The notes: generated from the letters alone by a model not told the origin. Shown: positions 35,762 to 43,693, counted from the stretch's first letter. The stretch: 64,000 nucleotides of DNA from Alteromonas stellipolaris (GCF_001562115.1 NZ_CP013926.1:2604001-2668000), one strand, 5' to 3'. Numbers and translations: made by a program.

Positions 35762-36973
35762 ATGATAGAAGTCTTAGGCATTATTGCTTCAATATTAGGG
35801 ATACTTGCATTTTTCGCAGTGGCTCCTAAAGATTTGCTCGCAAACATGAAAAGTTGGTTTGTGGATCCAGTAAGCTCTATAAGCAAGCGACAAAGTAAAC
35901 TGGATATTAAGGAACTATTCGATCTACTTAAAGTTGAAGATATTAGACCAGAAAATGTTTTCTTATCATCCCCTCTTAAGGAATCAAGTTTTGATGCAGA
36001 AGTTTGTGAATATCAGCCAACGATCTCTGAAAATATTGAACAACTGAAAATCAAAGAGATAACAGCCAAGAAAGAATACTCTGAAAAAAATGGTATGACA
36101 TTTGACAATAATGCCTCTTTTGCGCTTAGGAGAATTGATGTTAGCCGACCTGAAGGACAAAATGGTAAACGTGTTAATATTTACAAGCTGATTATAGAGA
36201 ATACAGATTACTATAACTTTGTATTTCCAAACCTTTGCTTAGACAAAGCTTACTATCACGAAGCAACTCAAGAAAATCATACGCTTAGATACATGTTGAA
36301 TATGGACAAAAAATTATTGTCTATATCTACAATGACAGATTTCACAAATTGCCAGTTCAAAATAGGAACAGGGACTTTATTAGTTACTAAAGATGGCTTT
36401 CTTATATGCTCAGTAAGATCGAAAAATCAATTTGTCGCAAGTAAACAAAGCAAGCATGAAATAGCAGTCCATTTATCATCGGCTGAAGGCATGTATCGAT
36501 CATTGAACAATCCTTTAAGTAGTGATGTAAATTCTGAAGGTAAACCATCCCCCTTTGTCACTTCTGCGCGCTCACTTACTGATGAACTAAATTTAAATGA
36601 AGAACACTTCGATCAAGAAGATATATCCTGTCTTGGTTATTTTATGGATCTAAAAAGGGCGCAGCCATTCTTCTTATTCTATTTGAAGATTGACTTAACC
36701 GTGGATGAATTTTTCTCTGTCTATTCAAATACTAGTACAGATATACATGAGAATGAGGCGATCTTTGCATTGCCCAATAAGTTCGAAAATTTAAAAAATC
36801 TATTTCTAGGAAAACCTTTTGATGCTCTAGGAGCACAATTCCCTGCAATGTATAAAGATTTTTTTGACTACAATAAAACTGTAAAAGTAAGAATTGCTTC
36901 GAATCATGCTCAAGCTGGTTTTGCTGCATATGCACTTAAGGATTTGGGGCCCATAACCAAAGCAATGGTGTAA
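35762..36973 (+). CDS. Membrane-anchored Nudix-like protein, cassette gene
   Basis: At 403 residues this is the largest cassette protein. An N-terminal transmembrane helix (IIASILGILAFFAVA) is followed by a mixed region and then, from about residue 200, a Nudix-like pattern: GTLLVTKDGFLICSVRSKNQ, LSSAEGM and SARSLTDELNLNEEHF. The last resembles the REx2EExGU part of the Nudix box but lacks several acidic residues, so catalysis is doubtful. The C-terminus (FFDYNKTVKVRIASNHAQAGFAAYAL) is unassigned. A membrane effector or sensor that binds a nucleotide is one possibility; this is inference. Confidence 0.45.
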   Translation: MIEVLGIIASILGILAFFAVAPKDLLANMKSWFVDPVSSISKRQSKLDIKELFDLLKVEDIRPENVFLSSPLKESSFDAEVCEYQPTISENIEQLKIKEITAKKEYSEKNGMTFDNNASFALRRIDVSRPEGQNGKRVNIYKLIIENTDYYNFVFPNLCLDKAYYHEATQENHTLRYMLNMDKKLLSISTMTDFTNCQFKIGTGTLLVTKDGFLICSVRSKNQFVASKQSKHEIAVHLSSAEGMYRSLNNPLSSDVNSEGKPSPFVTSARSLTDELNLNEEHFDQEDISCLGYFMDLKRAQPFFLFYLKIDLTVDEFFSVYSNTSTDIHENEAIFALPNKFENLKNLFLGKPFDALGAQFPAMYKDFFDYNKTVKVRIASNHAQAGFAAYALKDLGPITKAMV

Positions 36974-36977
36974 GTCG

Positions 36978-37078
36978 TTATAACAAGGCCTTGAAGTCGG
37001 ATTCGTAACTGTTGGCTGGGTTCCGCTTCGCTGCACATTTTAGCCAACAATTACTCACCGCTTAAGGCGGCGTTAGGT
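36978..37078 (+). repeat. attC site
   Basis: TTATAAC (36978-36984) to GTTAGGT (37072-37078), inner arms ACTGTTGGCT and AGCCAACA. Confidence 0.8.
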
Positions 37079-37084
37079 GCTACC

Positions 37085-37516
37085 ATGGAAGAACTTAAAT
37101 TAAGTCACCCTTATTGGGTACGTATTATAGGATGGGTATTTTTACCCATAATGTTGGGCGTTTCTATTTGGTGCCTATTCTTACCGGTTTGGTACCAAAA
37201 ATATGAATTTCTTCTGTTTCTTTCAGCAGCATTTTTAGGCGGTGGGTGCTTATATATGACTGTACATGGTTTAAAAACACTACCATTTATGAATGCTGTT
37301 ATCACTCTATCGGAAAAGGGAATTAGTGTTAAAAATGGAAGTAAATGTAATAGCGTACAATGGAGCTCGATTTTAAAAGTTCGCCATGTAGCAAGCGCTC
37401 AAATACTTCATCTTTACGACACACAAGGGAATAGGTTTCTATCCGTTACAGAACAGCTCAAAGGCTTTAGTATCTTAGTCGGCTGTTTGCACGACAAGAG
37501 CGGCTTGGAGCTCTAA
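37085..37516 (+). CDS. Membrane protein with PH-like C-terminal domain, cassette gene
   Basis: This 143-residue protein has two transmembrane helices (VRIIGWVFLPIMLGVSIWCLF and FLLFLSAAFLGGGCLYMTV), then a soluble tail with strands ITLSEKGISVKNGSKCNSVQWSSILKVRH and LHLYDTQGNRFL. That pattern is usual in two-helix membrane proteins with a bacterial PH-like domain. Function is unknown. Confidence 0.5.
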   Translation: MEELKLSHPYWVRIIGWVFLPIMLGVSIWCLFLPVWYQKYEFLLFLSAAFLGGGCLYMTVHGLKTLPFMNAVITLSEKGISVKNGSKCNSVQWSSILKVRHVASAQILHLYDTQGNRFLSVTEQLKGFSILVGCLHDKSGLEL

Positions 37517-37526
37517 AAGTGAGCGC

Positions 37527-37635
37527 ACCTAACAAAAAAATTAAGCACGCCCGCTGCGCGGGCTGGGACGCAAACACGCAGGGCGGCTTCGCCATTATGC
37601 CCTACGCGCCTGCGCCCCTTATTTAAAAGTTACCT
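37527..37635 (+). repeat. attC site
   Basis: ACCTAAC (37527-37533) to GTTACCT (37629-37635), inner arms ACGCAGGGC and GCCCTACGC. Confidence 0.85.
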
Positions 37636-37657
37636 GCCACGGAGAATTAGGCTCTAA

Positions 37658-38575
37658 ATGAAAAAGTGGGCGTTCTATAAAGAAGGCGAAGAATGGCGAA
37701 AAATTGGTTTGTATGCTGCTTTATCTAAGGAGAAAGAAGAGCCAGGCCAATGGAGAAGGCGAACATATTACAGCACTCATTCTCCTGCAAGTGTGCGTCT
37801 CCGGATGCATATTCGTGAAAGCTCTAAAGGGACTTTTTCCTTTGCTTATAATCGAGGTCAGGAAGCTGAAATAGAAAGACTTGGTGGAGGAGAATCTCTT
37901 GTTCACTACCTTTACAAAATTGCTATAAGCGAATTAAGTCATACCACTCTGAAACTAAGCAATTTGAACGAAGATGTGACTGTTCAGTTTATTAATTCTC
38001 AGACTGAGAGACGCGTACATATTGACGATAGGTACTATGACCTAGATGTGTTCGTAAAATTCACCTCACAATCAAAATACCAACTTAAGTGGAATGGAGA
38101 GCTTGCTATAGAGGTTCATAACACGAATCCTGTTATTGGCCAAAAACTAAAGGATCTAAAAGCGCTTCGAATTCCAGTTATTGAAGTTAGCGTAAATAAA
38201 AAGTTTGCGTACAAAACACCTGAAGAGTACAGCACGCCAAAACTAGAGCGAGAGTATATTAATTTTCTCAAAGGTCGTCTTTCAGAATATTTATGGAGTA
38301 AAGTCTTGTCTGATCCAAAGTCGATAGATTACTTAGAAAATGAAAATTTTGAATTGATTAAAAATATTAAGAAGTTGAGAGAGCAATTAGATCATTCGAA
38401 AGCGCTCCTTGAAAAAGAGAGGGAGAACGTTTTGGATAGCAAAAGCAGGCTCAAACGTGTTAATTCAGAATTAATCGAAAAAGATAAGTTAGTGTCAAAG
38501 CTTAGGACGCAAGTGGAAGGTCTGAAAACCATGGGGGTTTTCAGGTTCTTGTGGTTTAAACTAGCAGGCAGGTAA
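37658..38575 (+). CDS. Putative PD-(D/E)XK nuclease-like protein with coiled coil, cassette gene
   Basis: This 305-residue protein has a central segment like CoiA-type PD-(D/E)XK domains: DLDVFVKF (Asp130), LAIEVHNTNPVIGQKLKDLKALRIPVIEV (Glu152, His154 in place of the usual Lys or Gln). The C-terminal 75 residues form a long coiled coil (about 230-290), ending in a short aromatic tail. The N-terminal part is basic (QWRRRTYYSTHSP). DNA cleavage or binding is inferred from the motif alone. The 38 kb site would be an unusual place for a competence gene; defence is an alternative. Confidence 0.45.
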   Translation: MKKWAFYKEGEEWRKIGLYAALSKEKEEPGQWRRRTYYSTHSPASVRLRMHIRESSKGTFSFAYNRGQEAEIERLGGGESLVHYLYKIAISELSHTTLKLSNLNEDVTVQFINSQTERRVHIDDRYYDLDVFVKFTSQSKYQLKWNGELAIEVHNTNPVIGQKLKDLKALRIPVIEVSVNKKFAYKTPEEYSTPKLEREYINFLKGRLSEYLWSKVLSDPKSIDYLENENFELIKNIKKLREQLDHSKALLEKERENVLDSKSRLKRVNSELIEKDKLVSKLRTQVEGLKTMGVFRFLWFKLAGR

Positions 38576-38641
38576 CAAGCGCATGTTGTCGGACTGGTTT
38601 TCCGCTGTGCTCCAAACCAGCCGCAAATGCGGGCGTTAGGC
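38570..38641 (+). repeat. attC site (short)
   Basis: AGGTAAC (38570-38576, imperfect) to GTTAGGC (38635-38641), 72 bp, inner arms ACTGGTTT and AAACCAG. Different in size from its neighbours, so probably from another source. Confidence 0.7.
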
Positions 38642-38664
38642 CCAATAAAAATCAGAGGAAGAGA

Positions 38665-39237
38665 ATGGATTCAGCAATTGCATATGAAAAAAATGCCAAA
38701 GATTTTATGCAAGCACGCTCCAATTGCGGTTACAAGGTTGTAAGGCAATGGGCAGATAGTCTTGAATCAGGGGCTGAGGTTTTAGAGGTTGCATGTGGTA
38801 GCGGGTTCCCGGTCTCTAAAGAACTTGTAGAATCAGGTTTAAAATTGTGGGCAATCGATAGTTCAAAAACGTTGACTAATGAATTTGCAAAAAACTTTCC
38901 AGACGTCCAAGTTAAATGTGAGCGATTTCAAGATAGTGACTTCTTTAACAAAACATATAATGCCGTTATAGCTATTGGGCTTATATTTTTATTAACAGAA
39001 AACGAACAAGGTCAACTTTTGAGTAAAGTTTCTGAGGTGTTGGAGCCAGGCGGTAAATTTTTGTTTACAGCTCCAACGGAAATTGGGAATTGGCGTGATT
39101 TAAACACAGGCATTACTTGCACTTCTCTAGGGCAAGAGAAATATCAAGAGTTACTTGCTAATTCACGATTAAAAATTATTTCTACATTTGTTGATGAGGG
39201 CAAAAATAATTACTACGAAACTGAAAGGCTGGCCTAA
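38665..39237 (+). CDS. Class I SAM-dependent methyltransferase, cassette gene
   Basis: This 190-residue protein has motif I VLEVACGSGFPVSKEL, an acidic ending strand 2 (LWAIDSSKTL), motif II YNAVIAIGLIFLL and motif III LEPGGKFLFTAPTE. It starts behind GAGGAAGAG. The small size and lack of extra domains suggest a small-molecule methyltransferase. Substrate unknown. Confidence 0.75.
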   Translation: MDSAIAYEKNAKDFMQARSNCGYKVVRQWADSLESGAEVLEVACGSGFPVSKELVESGLKLWAIDSSKTLTNEFAKNFPDVQVKCERFQDSDFFNKTYNAVIAIGLIFLLTENEQGQLLSKVSEVLEPGGKFLFTAPTEIGNWRDLNTGITCTSLGQEKYQELLANSRLKIISTFVDEGKNNYYETERLA

Positions 39238-39348
39238 CAAGTGCGTCAACATGGACAGGGTAACTCCGGCTCGCTTTTGCGCATGGCCTTTGGCCATTAT
39301 TGCGCAACACTCACCTACGTTACCCTGCCAGTTACGCAGGCGTTATAC
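39232..39348 (+). repeat. attC site
   Basis: GCCTAAC (39232-39238) to GTTATAC (39342-39348), inner arms CAGGGTAA and TTACCCTG. Confidence 0.8.
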
Positions 39349-39356
39349 CCAATTGG

Positions 39357-39647
39357 TCAGAATAACTTTTTAACATCGCGGTAAAAGTTCTCATGAGAGC
39401 CAAGTGCTATCAATTCAAGTATTACTGTGCCATCCTCGTAGCTGTAACCGAGTAAAGTTAACTGCTTAACCATCTTGAACTTGTATACGCGAAGAAAAGC
39501 TAGGTCGCCTTTTTTCTGCTCTCCTAAAAGAGGAGCATCCATCAACTCCTTTACAGCTTTATCCAAGTCTTTTTTCTGATTCTGATGTAACTTCTTTACT
39601 GCTCTCTTAAAATTAGCTGTCTGTAAAACACTGGTAATCTTAGCCAA
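39357..39647 (-). CDS. RelE/ParE-superfamily toxin, cassette gene
   Basis: This 96-residue toxin has the RelE/ParE fold pattern: TANFKRAVKKLHQNQKKDLDKAVKELMDAPLLGEQKKGDLAFLRVYKFKMVKQLTLLGY and a final strand ELIALGSHENFYRDVKKLF. It overlaps the antitoxin gene by 8 bases. RelE members cleave mRNA on ribosomes and ParE members poison gyrase; the subtype cannot be fixed here. The pair reads against the direction of its cassette and carries its own promoter, common for toxin-antitoxin cassettes that stabilise arrays. Confidence 0.78.
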   Translation of the reverse strand: MAKITSVLQTANFKRAVKKLHQNQKKDLDKAVKELMDAPLLGEQKKGDLAFLRVYKFKMVKQLTLLGYSYEDGTVILELIALGSHENFYRDVKKLF

Positions 39648-39861
39648 AATCGTAAGGCTCCAATTTTCCTACCTCTTTTTCAGCTTTGGAAATAATTGCC
39701 TGTTTCACGAATTCATATGGTAATTCGGGATTATCTTCCATCATTTCGCCTATCTTTGCCCAATGCTCAATTTGTTTTGGCATAGTTCGGTTTAGTGCTT
39801 TGCCCATAATAGCCGCTTTCTCAACTAAATTTTGGTCTAGTCTTACGCTTGCTGTTGCCAT
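39640..39861 (-). CDS. ParD-like antitoxin, cassette gene
   Basis: This 73-residue antitoxin begins SVRLDQNLVEKAAIMGKALNRTMPKQIEHWAKIGEMMEDNP, the ribbon-helix-helix layout of ParD-like antitoxins, with an acidic toxin-binding tail. It starts behind AGGAGA and overlaps the toxin start. The operator upstream (39891-39916) fits autoregulation. Confidence 0.78.
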   Translation of the reverse strand: MATASVRLDQNLVEKAAIMGKALNRTMPKQIEHWAKIGEMMEDNPELPYEFVKQAIISKAEKEVGKLEPYDFG

Positions 39862-39890
39862 AACATATCTCCTAATAGTTCACCACCATA

Positions 39891-39916
39891 TTGTAGCAAT
39901 GCGCTACAAATGTAGC
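39891..39916. promoter_or_regulatory. Operator of the toxin-antitoxin pair
   Basis: TTGTAGC (39891-39897) and GCTACAA (39903-39909) form a perfect inverted repeat with a 5-base spacer, and a third half-site TGTAGC follows at 39911-39916. It lies 30 bases before the antitoxin ATG, where ParD-type dimers usually bind. Confidence 0.6.
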
Positions 39917-39923
39917 AAATTGC

Positions 39924-40001
39924 GTATAACAAACGCATTAACACTCGCTTCGCTCGGTATTATAGCCTACGTATTTTTGCCCGTTATGCGGGCCGTTAGG
40001 T
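39924..40001 (+). repeat. attC site (short)
   Basis: GTATAAC (39924-39930) to GTTAGGT (39995-40001), 78 bp. The left half appears shortened, with the central TCGCTTCGCTC kept. Confidence 0.7.
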
Positions 40002-40008
40002 AGCTAGA

Positions 40009-40290
40009 GTGTTAAATCAATTTCAGTATCTACTTTCAGAAATAACAGTGTTTCAAGATACTCAGTATGGCGCTGCAATTAAGCTTTTAGATTACGAACA
40101 TATTGATTACATAGATGATGTGCTAATTGAAAAATTTGATGTTGATTGTGAGTTCAGGGTTATGGATGATGAAAATCAGAAATATATATTGTACTTCGGT
40201 TCAAAATTCTCATTTGATGAGGTAAGCAGCGTAGTATCTCAAATTAATGCTTACCATCAAGTGGAGCAAAAACTATATGAAACAGTTTAG
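40009..40290 (+). CDS. Cassette gene of unknown function
   Basis: This 93-residue acidic protein begins at GTG 40009. Predicted order is helix, strand, strand, helix (LNQFQYLLSEITVFQD ... CEFRVMDDENQKYILYFGSKFSFDEVSSVVSQINAYH). The C-terminal half alternates like small alpha/beta domains. No family is recognised. Confidence 0.5.
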   Translation: MLNQFQYLLSEITVFQDTQYGAAIKLLDYEHIDYIDDVLIEKFDVDCEFRVMDDENQKYILYFGSKFSFDEVSSVVSQINAYHQVEQKLYETV

Positions 40291-40296
40291 TAGCGC

Positions 40297-40404
40297 ACCT
40301 AACAACCAAATTAAGTCACTCACTACGTCTCCTGGGACGCATACACGCGGGGCGGCTTCGCCATTATGCCCCACATGTCCGCGCCCGTTATTGGAAAGTT
40401 ATAC
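40297..40404 (+). repeat. attC site
   Basis: ACCTAAC (40297-40303) to GTTATAC (40398-40404), inner arms ACGCGGGGC and GCCCCACAT. Confidence 0.85.
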
Positions 40405-40419
40405 GTTACAGGAGGCTTC

Positions 40420-40764
40420 GTGAATAACTCTGAATTTATTACCGTAATCGAAGATGTTGTATCGACATCTGCTATTGAAGATACAATAAATAATTTGAAA
40501 TCACCTCCAGGTAGAAAAGCTGATGAAAACTTGGTTAAACAATCGGCTTGGTTTAATTCATTAAGTGACTCTGATAAGGATATGGTAAAAAGTATTATAT
40601 CTGACGCTGTAAATGAATCTGCCTTTGGTTTTTTGTGTGTATTAGATGGCGTACGATCTATTTCTGAATCAGGTAGCACTAATAACTTGAAGTTAACTCA
40701 CGGTAATACTTTGCTAAATGACCCAGAAAAAGAATACTTACATGATTTGTATAAAAACGTATAA
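40420..40764 (+). CDS. Cassette gene of unknown function
   Basis: This 114-residue, mostly helical protein starts at GTG 40420 behind GGAGG. The in-frame ATG at 40366 lies in the attC and would add 18 attC-encoded residues. The segment FGFLCVLDGVRSISESG is the most distinctive part. No signal peptide or membrane helix. Confidence 0.5.
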   Translation: MNNSEFITVIEDVVSTSAIEDTINNLKSPPGRKADENLVKQSAWFNSLSDSDKDMVKSIISDAVNESAFGFLCVLDGVRSISESGSTNNLKLTHGNTLLNDPEKEYLHDLYKNV

Positions 40765-40884
40765 CAAGCGCATTAAGTCAGAACCAAAACAGCGGGCTAT
40801 GTTTCGTTCCTCAACATTTTAGTCCACAATTTTTGTCCGCTTTTAGTGGGTAAGACCAATTTCTAGGATGGCTCGGCGTTGGAT
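40759..40884 (+). repeat. attC site, degenerate
   Basis: GTATAAC (40759-40765) to GTTGGAT (40878-40884). Arms are poorly matched and the R' box overlaps the TTG start of the next gene. Confidence 0.5.
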
Positions 40885-41664
40885 TCATTAAAATTAAACG
40901 ACTTTCTTCACCCAAGACCTTCTCCCAAAGGGATTGACGTTCTCTGTAAATTACAACATTTTGCGATCATCACATATGCAGTCGATCCTTCAAGGTTTGA
41001 TGGGCTTTTTCCCGAACGTTTTAAACTAGATACTTTACTAATTAATGGTGAAGAAAAAGCTTTAATTTCCGTAGTTCCTTTTATCGATGTAGATTTTACA
41101 TCTGCTGTTATACCATTTCCTAAGTTCAAAATGGGACAAACAAACTACCGAATCTATATTATCGATCAAGAAACAAATGAGCGATGCGTTTGGTTTCTTG
41201 GTACGACTTTAGATTCATGGACTCTTGCAGTACCAAGACTTTGTTGGAACTTACCTTGGTATAGTGGCGAAGTTAAATTTGAATGTGAATATGATGAATC
41301 TCAACAAATATACCGTAAATACAAAATGACGACAGAAGCCACTTGGGCTCCAGCTAATGTTGAATTAACACAAACCAAAGACTCCAAAATTGAATTGTCA
41401 GGATTCCCTGATACAGAAACAGGTTTGGTATACATAACACATCCTCTAGCTGGTTTTTATCATCGTCGTGATGGTAAATTAGGTACGTATAGGGTGTGGC
41501 ATAAGCAATTAGAAGTATCTTCTGCAAACCTAAAGTCTGCTAGCTTTGGTTTACTATCTCGTTTAGGTTTGGTTACTCAAGAGGAACAACAAACCCCTCA
41601 TAGTGTGCTGATTGAACCGATTAATGAATTTACTATTTATTTACCGCCGAAAGTGGTGAAATAG
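40879..41664 (+). CDS. DUF2071 (YqjF-like) family protein, cassette gene
   Basis: This 261-residue soluble protein has the DUF2071 pattern: an early ITYAVDPSRFDGLFPERFKLD, then NYRIYIIDQETNERCVWFLGTTLDSWTLAVPRLCWNLPWYSGEV and a C-terminal YRVWHKQLEVSSANLKSASFGLL. Function of the family is unknown. The TTG start at 40879 overlaps the degenerate attC end. Confidence 0.65.
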   Translation: MDSLKLNDFLHPRPSPKGIDVLCKLQHFAIITYAVDPSRFDGLFPERFKLDTLLINGEEKALISVVPFIDVDFTSAVIPFPKFKMGQTNYRIYIIDQETNERCVWFLGTTLDSWTLAVPRLCWNLPWYSGEVKFECEYDESQQIYRKYKMTTEATWAPANVELTQTKDSKIELSGFPDTETGLVYITHPLAGFYHRRDGKLGTYRVWHKQLEVSSANLKSASFGLLSRLGLVTQEEQQTPHSVLIEPINEFTIYLPPKVVK

Positions 41665-41666
41665 AA

Positions 41667-41709
41667 ATATAACAAACGCATCAAGAACGGACCTTATACC
41701 CACTTAGGA
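41667..41709 (+). repeat. attC remnant
   Basis: ATATAAC (41667-41673) then AAACGCATCAAGAACGG and CTTAGGA (41703-41709), about 43 bp. It has the start typical of VCR-like sites but lacks most of the palindrome. Confidence 0.4.
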
Positions 41710-41713
41710 TCGC

Positions 41714-41782
41714 ATGAGTATTAAAATAAAAATCTATCTGGGATTTTTCTTTTGGTTCTTTCCACTGGTGCACTTACTATGA
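41714..41782 (+). CDS. Short hydrophobic peptide overlapping the next gene by ATGA
   Basis: An ATG at 41714 behind AGGAT opens a 22-codon frame (MSIKIKIYLGFFFWFFPLVHLL) whose TGA overlaps the ATG at 41779. It looks like a leader peptide coupled to the next gene, or the true N-terminal helix of that protein displaced by a frameshift. Confidence 0.35.
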   Translation: MSIKIKIYLGFFFWFFPLVHLL

Positions 41783-42222
41783 CTGCTGGATATCCCAAAA
41801 TTTACTCTCCTTATTCATTTACCGTAGTTATTCCGGTATTCATGCTTTATGCTCTAGCCTTACCAGGTCCATTAATGTTGTTATTAGCCTCTTTGCCCAA
41901 CGCGCTTCTTTTCTTGCTCAGTACACGCTCAACAGCACATGAAAATTTCAAAATCAGTCGTTTATTTACTGGTATTAGCGTTTTACTGGTTTTGTTATCA
42001 CTAATATTTTTGTTTGTTTCTTACGATTACGGTATTCAATATCAGGGTTTAAAGCACACCCTGTTTATGTATTTATTTAACGGCATTTACATCGTTTCAC
42101 TTATTGCAGCCTATATTGCTAATAACCGAAAACCTAGTTTGAACAACTCTTTGGTATTTAGGATATTGTTTTTTTGCTGGCTTGGTTGGTGCGCGTTCCC
42201 ATGGTTAGGCGAATTGATATAG
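41779..42222 (+). CDS. Integral membrane protein, cassette gene
   Basis: This 147-residue protein has four probable transmembrane helices (FTVVIPVFMLYALALPGPLMLLLA, ISVLLVLLSLIFLFV, LFMYLFNGIYIVSLIAAYIA, ILFFCWLGWCAFPWL). I chose ATG 41779, although the frame is open back to TTG 41752. It may lack its original first helix (see 41714-41782). No family is recognised. Confidence 0.5.
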   Translation: MTAGYPKIYSPYSFTVVIPVFMLYALALPGPLMLLLASLPNALLFLLSTRSTAHENFKISRLFTGISVLLVLLSLIFLFVSYDYGIQYQGLKHTLFMYLFNGIYIVSLIAAYIANNRKPSLNNSLVFRILFFCWLGWCAFPWLGELI

Positions 42223-42225
42223 TAG

Positions 42226-42255
42226 GTATAACAAACACATTATGTTCATGATTAG
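42226..42255 (+). repeat. attC remnant
   Basis: GTATAAC (42226-42232) followed by AAACACATTATG; only the left box and a few bases remain before the next start codon. Confidence 0.35.
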
Positions 42256-42258
42256 ATT

Positions 42259-42639
42259 ATGAAAATTTATTGCTTAACTATCGGAATATCCTTATTAGTT
42301 GGTTCAGCTATTTTGCTGTTACATAGGATTCTATTTATATATCGGGCGAAAACAGTAAATGCGGTTGTTGTAGACAAAATCTTCCGTAACGCTAGTACCG
42401 AAACACGCTCAAGTAGAGCGAAGGTTTTGAAGCTCAGCTTCGAGCATCCGGCTTCTGGACCAACTAGTTATGTTTGCGATACCAGCATTCTTACAATGCT
42501 CTTTGATGTAAATGACAAATTACAGCTATCAATCGTGGGTAATAAGGTGTTAATAAAACACTGGTTCTATGTAATTTTAGCACCGGCAACGTTGTTAACT
42601 CTTGGCATTCTATGCATTAATGGGTCGTATCAACTTTAG
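42259..42639 (+). CDS. DUF3592-like membrane protein, cassette gene
   Basis: This 126-residue protein has transmembrane helices near each end (LTIGISLLVGSAILLLHRI and WFYVILAPATLLTLGILCI) around a beta-rich domain (VNAVVVDKIFRNAST ... KVLKLSFEHPASGPTSYVCDTS). This two-helix layout is that of DUF3592-type proteins. Function unknown. Confidence 0.55.
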   Translation: MKIYCLTIGISLLVGSAILLLHRILFIYRAKTVNAVVVDKIFRNASTETRSSRAKVLKLSFEHPASGPTSYVCDTSILTMLFDVNDKLQLSIVGNKVLIKHWFYVILAPATLLTLGILCINGSYQL

Positions 42640-42743
42640 CAATAGGCTTAGTATCAAGTAAGCGGGATAATAACACGTGGGCTCCCGTCACTTCGTTCCG
42701 TATTATAACCCACGTGCAATTGCCCCTTCTTGGGGTGTTTATG
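42634..42743 (+). repeat. attC site, divergent
   Basis: R' box GTTTATG at 42737-42743, with inner arms ACACGTGGGCT and AACCCACGTG. The left box is poorly kept near TTTAGCA (about 42634). Confidence 0.6.
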
Positions 42744-42774
42744 CGTTCGGCAGATATTACAGTAAGGATGTAAC

Positions 42775-43272
42775 TTGAAAATTAGACACTTAGAAGAATT
42801 TGATCATAAAGATCTTCATAATATTTATAGCTTTACGGAAGTAATGGCAAATACATCACAACTTCCTTTTTTGAGCTCTTCGCAAGTTTCAAATCTCTTT
42901 TCAGCATCAAATCAATACACGTTAGTCGCAGAAGTTGATGGTAAGGTGGTTGGACACGTGACGCTATTCCTAACGGATAAAGTTCGGGATAAGCATACTG
43001 CTTCTATTGCCATCGCTGTTCACCCTGAAAGCCACGGACAAGGTGTCGGAAAAGCCTTGATGCATGAAGCAATCAATCAATCTGATAATTGGCTTAATTT
43101 AGTTCGTGTTGAATTAGAGGTTCATGCTGATAATCTTTCAGCCAAAGCTCTGTATGAAAAGGTAGGCTTTGAAACTGAGGGCATTAAGCGTTTGAGTACC
43201 TTCAAAAGTGGACGGTATATAGATATGGTTATCATGTCCAGAATCAGCCCTGCACATAGAATGAACGCATAG
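42775..43272 (+). CDS. GNAT family N-acetyltransferase, cassette gene
   Basis: This 165-residue acetyltransferase has the acetyl-CoA loop IAVHPESHGQGVGKALMHEAI (motif A, Q-x-x-G-x-G) and motif B VELEVHADNLSAKALYEKVGFETEGIKR. It starts at TTG 42775 behind AAGGATG. The pattern is closest to RimI/SpeG-like small-substrate enzymes. Acetyltransferases are frequent cassette cargo. Substrate unknown. Confidence 0.85.
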   Translation: MKIRHLEEFDHKDLHNIYSFTEVMANTSQLPFLSSSQVSNLFSASNQYTLVAEVDGKVVGHVTLFLTDKVRDKHTASIAIAVHPESHGQGVGKALMHEAINQSDNWLNLVRVELEVHADNLSAKALYEKVGFETEGIKRLSTFKSGRYIDMVIMSRISPAHRMNA

Positions 43273-43393
43273 CAAAGCGTTTAAGGCAGATTCGCAACGC
43301 ATGGCATTCTTGGTTCAAATTGAGTTTTGTGTTTACGGTGTAATGGTTTAGGTTAGACGTAGGCGTCGCTCACTACTTAACGCGGCGTTATAT
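43267..43393 (+). repeat. attC site, VCR-like length
   Basis: GCATAGC (43267-43273) then AAAGCGTTTAAGG, to GTTATAT (43387-43393), 127 bp. The start and length resemble Vibrio-type repeats more than the neighbouring 108 bp sites. Confidence 0.65.
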
Positions 43394-43406
43394 TCTTCGG
43401 TGAGTT

Positions 43407-43646
43407 ATGAGTTTTAAAAAGCCAACAATTTGGGGTAACGGCTCTGTAGCTCCGTCGGCTAAATGCCCACAGTGCAAGCTCTTAATGTACCTCGGCAATC
43501 AGTGCCCTCATTGCAAACATTGGCTGTCCGTGAAGGAAAAAGATGCACAAAAACGTTTTTGGAAAAAGCGCAGAAACAGTGAAATCGTAAAAGGTCTTAT
43601 CTTCTTCCCTATTTTGCTATTGCTGCTGTTTTTGCTTTTTGTGTAG
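43407..43646 (+). CDS. Zinc-ribbon membrane protein, cassette gene
   Basis: This 79-residue protein has CPQCKLLMYLGNQCPHC, a four-Cys rubredoxin-like zinc ribbon at about 21-37, and a C-terminal helix (GLIFFPILLLLLFLLFV) that anchors it in the membrane. Function unknown. Confidence 0.6.
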   Translation: MSFKKPTIWGNGSVAPSAKCPQCKLLMYLGNQCPHCKHWLSVKEKDAQKRFWKKRRNSEIVKGLIFFPILLLLLFLLFV

Positions 43647-43693
43647 AGTTGCAAATCGGCGGTTATATTTAGTTAGCTTTTTTAAAACTCAGC

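Noticed and set aside
40366..40420. Longer starts giving N-termini such as MPHMSAP on several cassette proteins (40420, 32146, 31721, 30315)
   Set aside because: These residues are encoded by the attC itself, internal starts have ribosome sites, and open frames through attC are expected by chance in about one third of cassettes.
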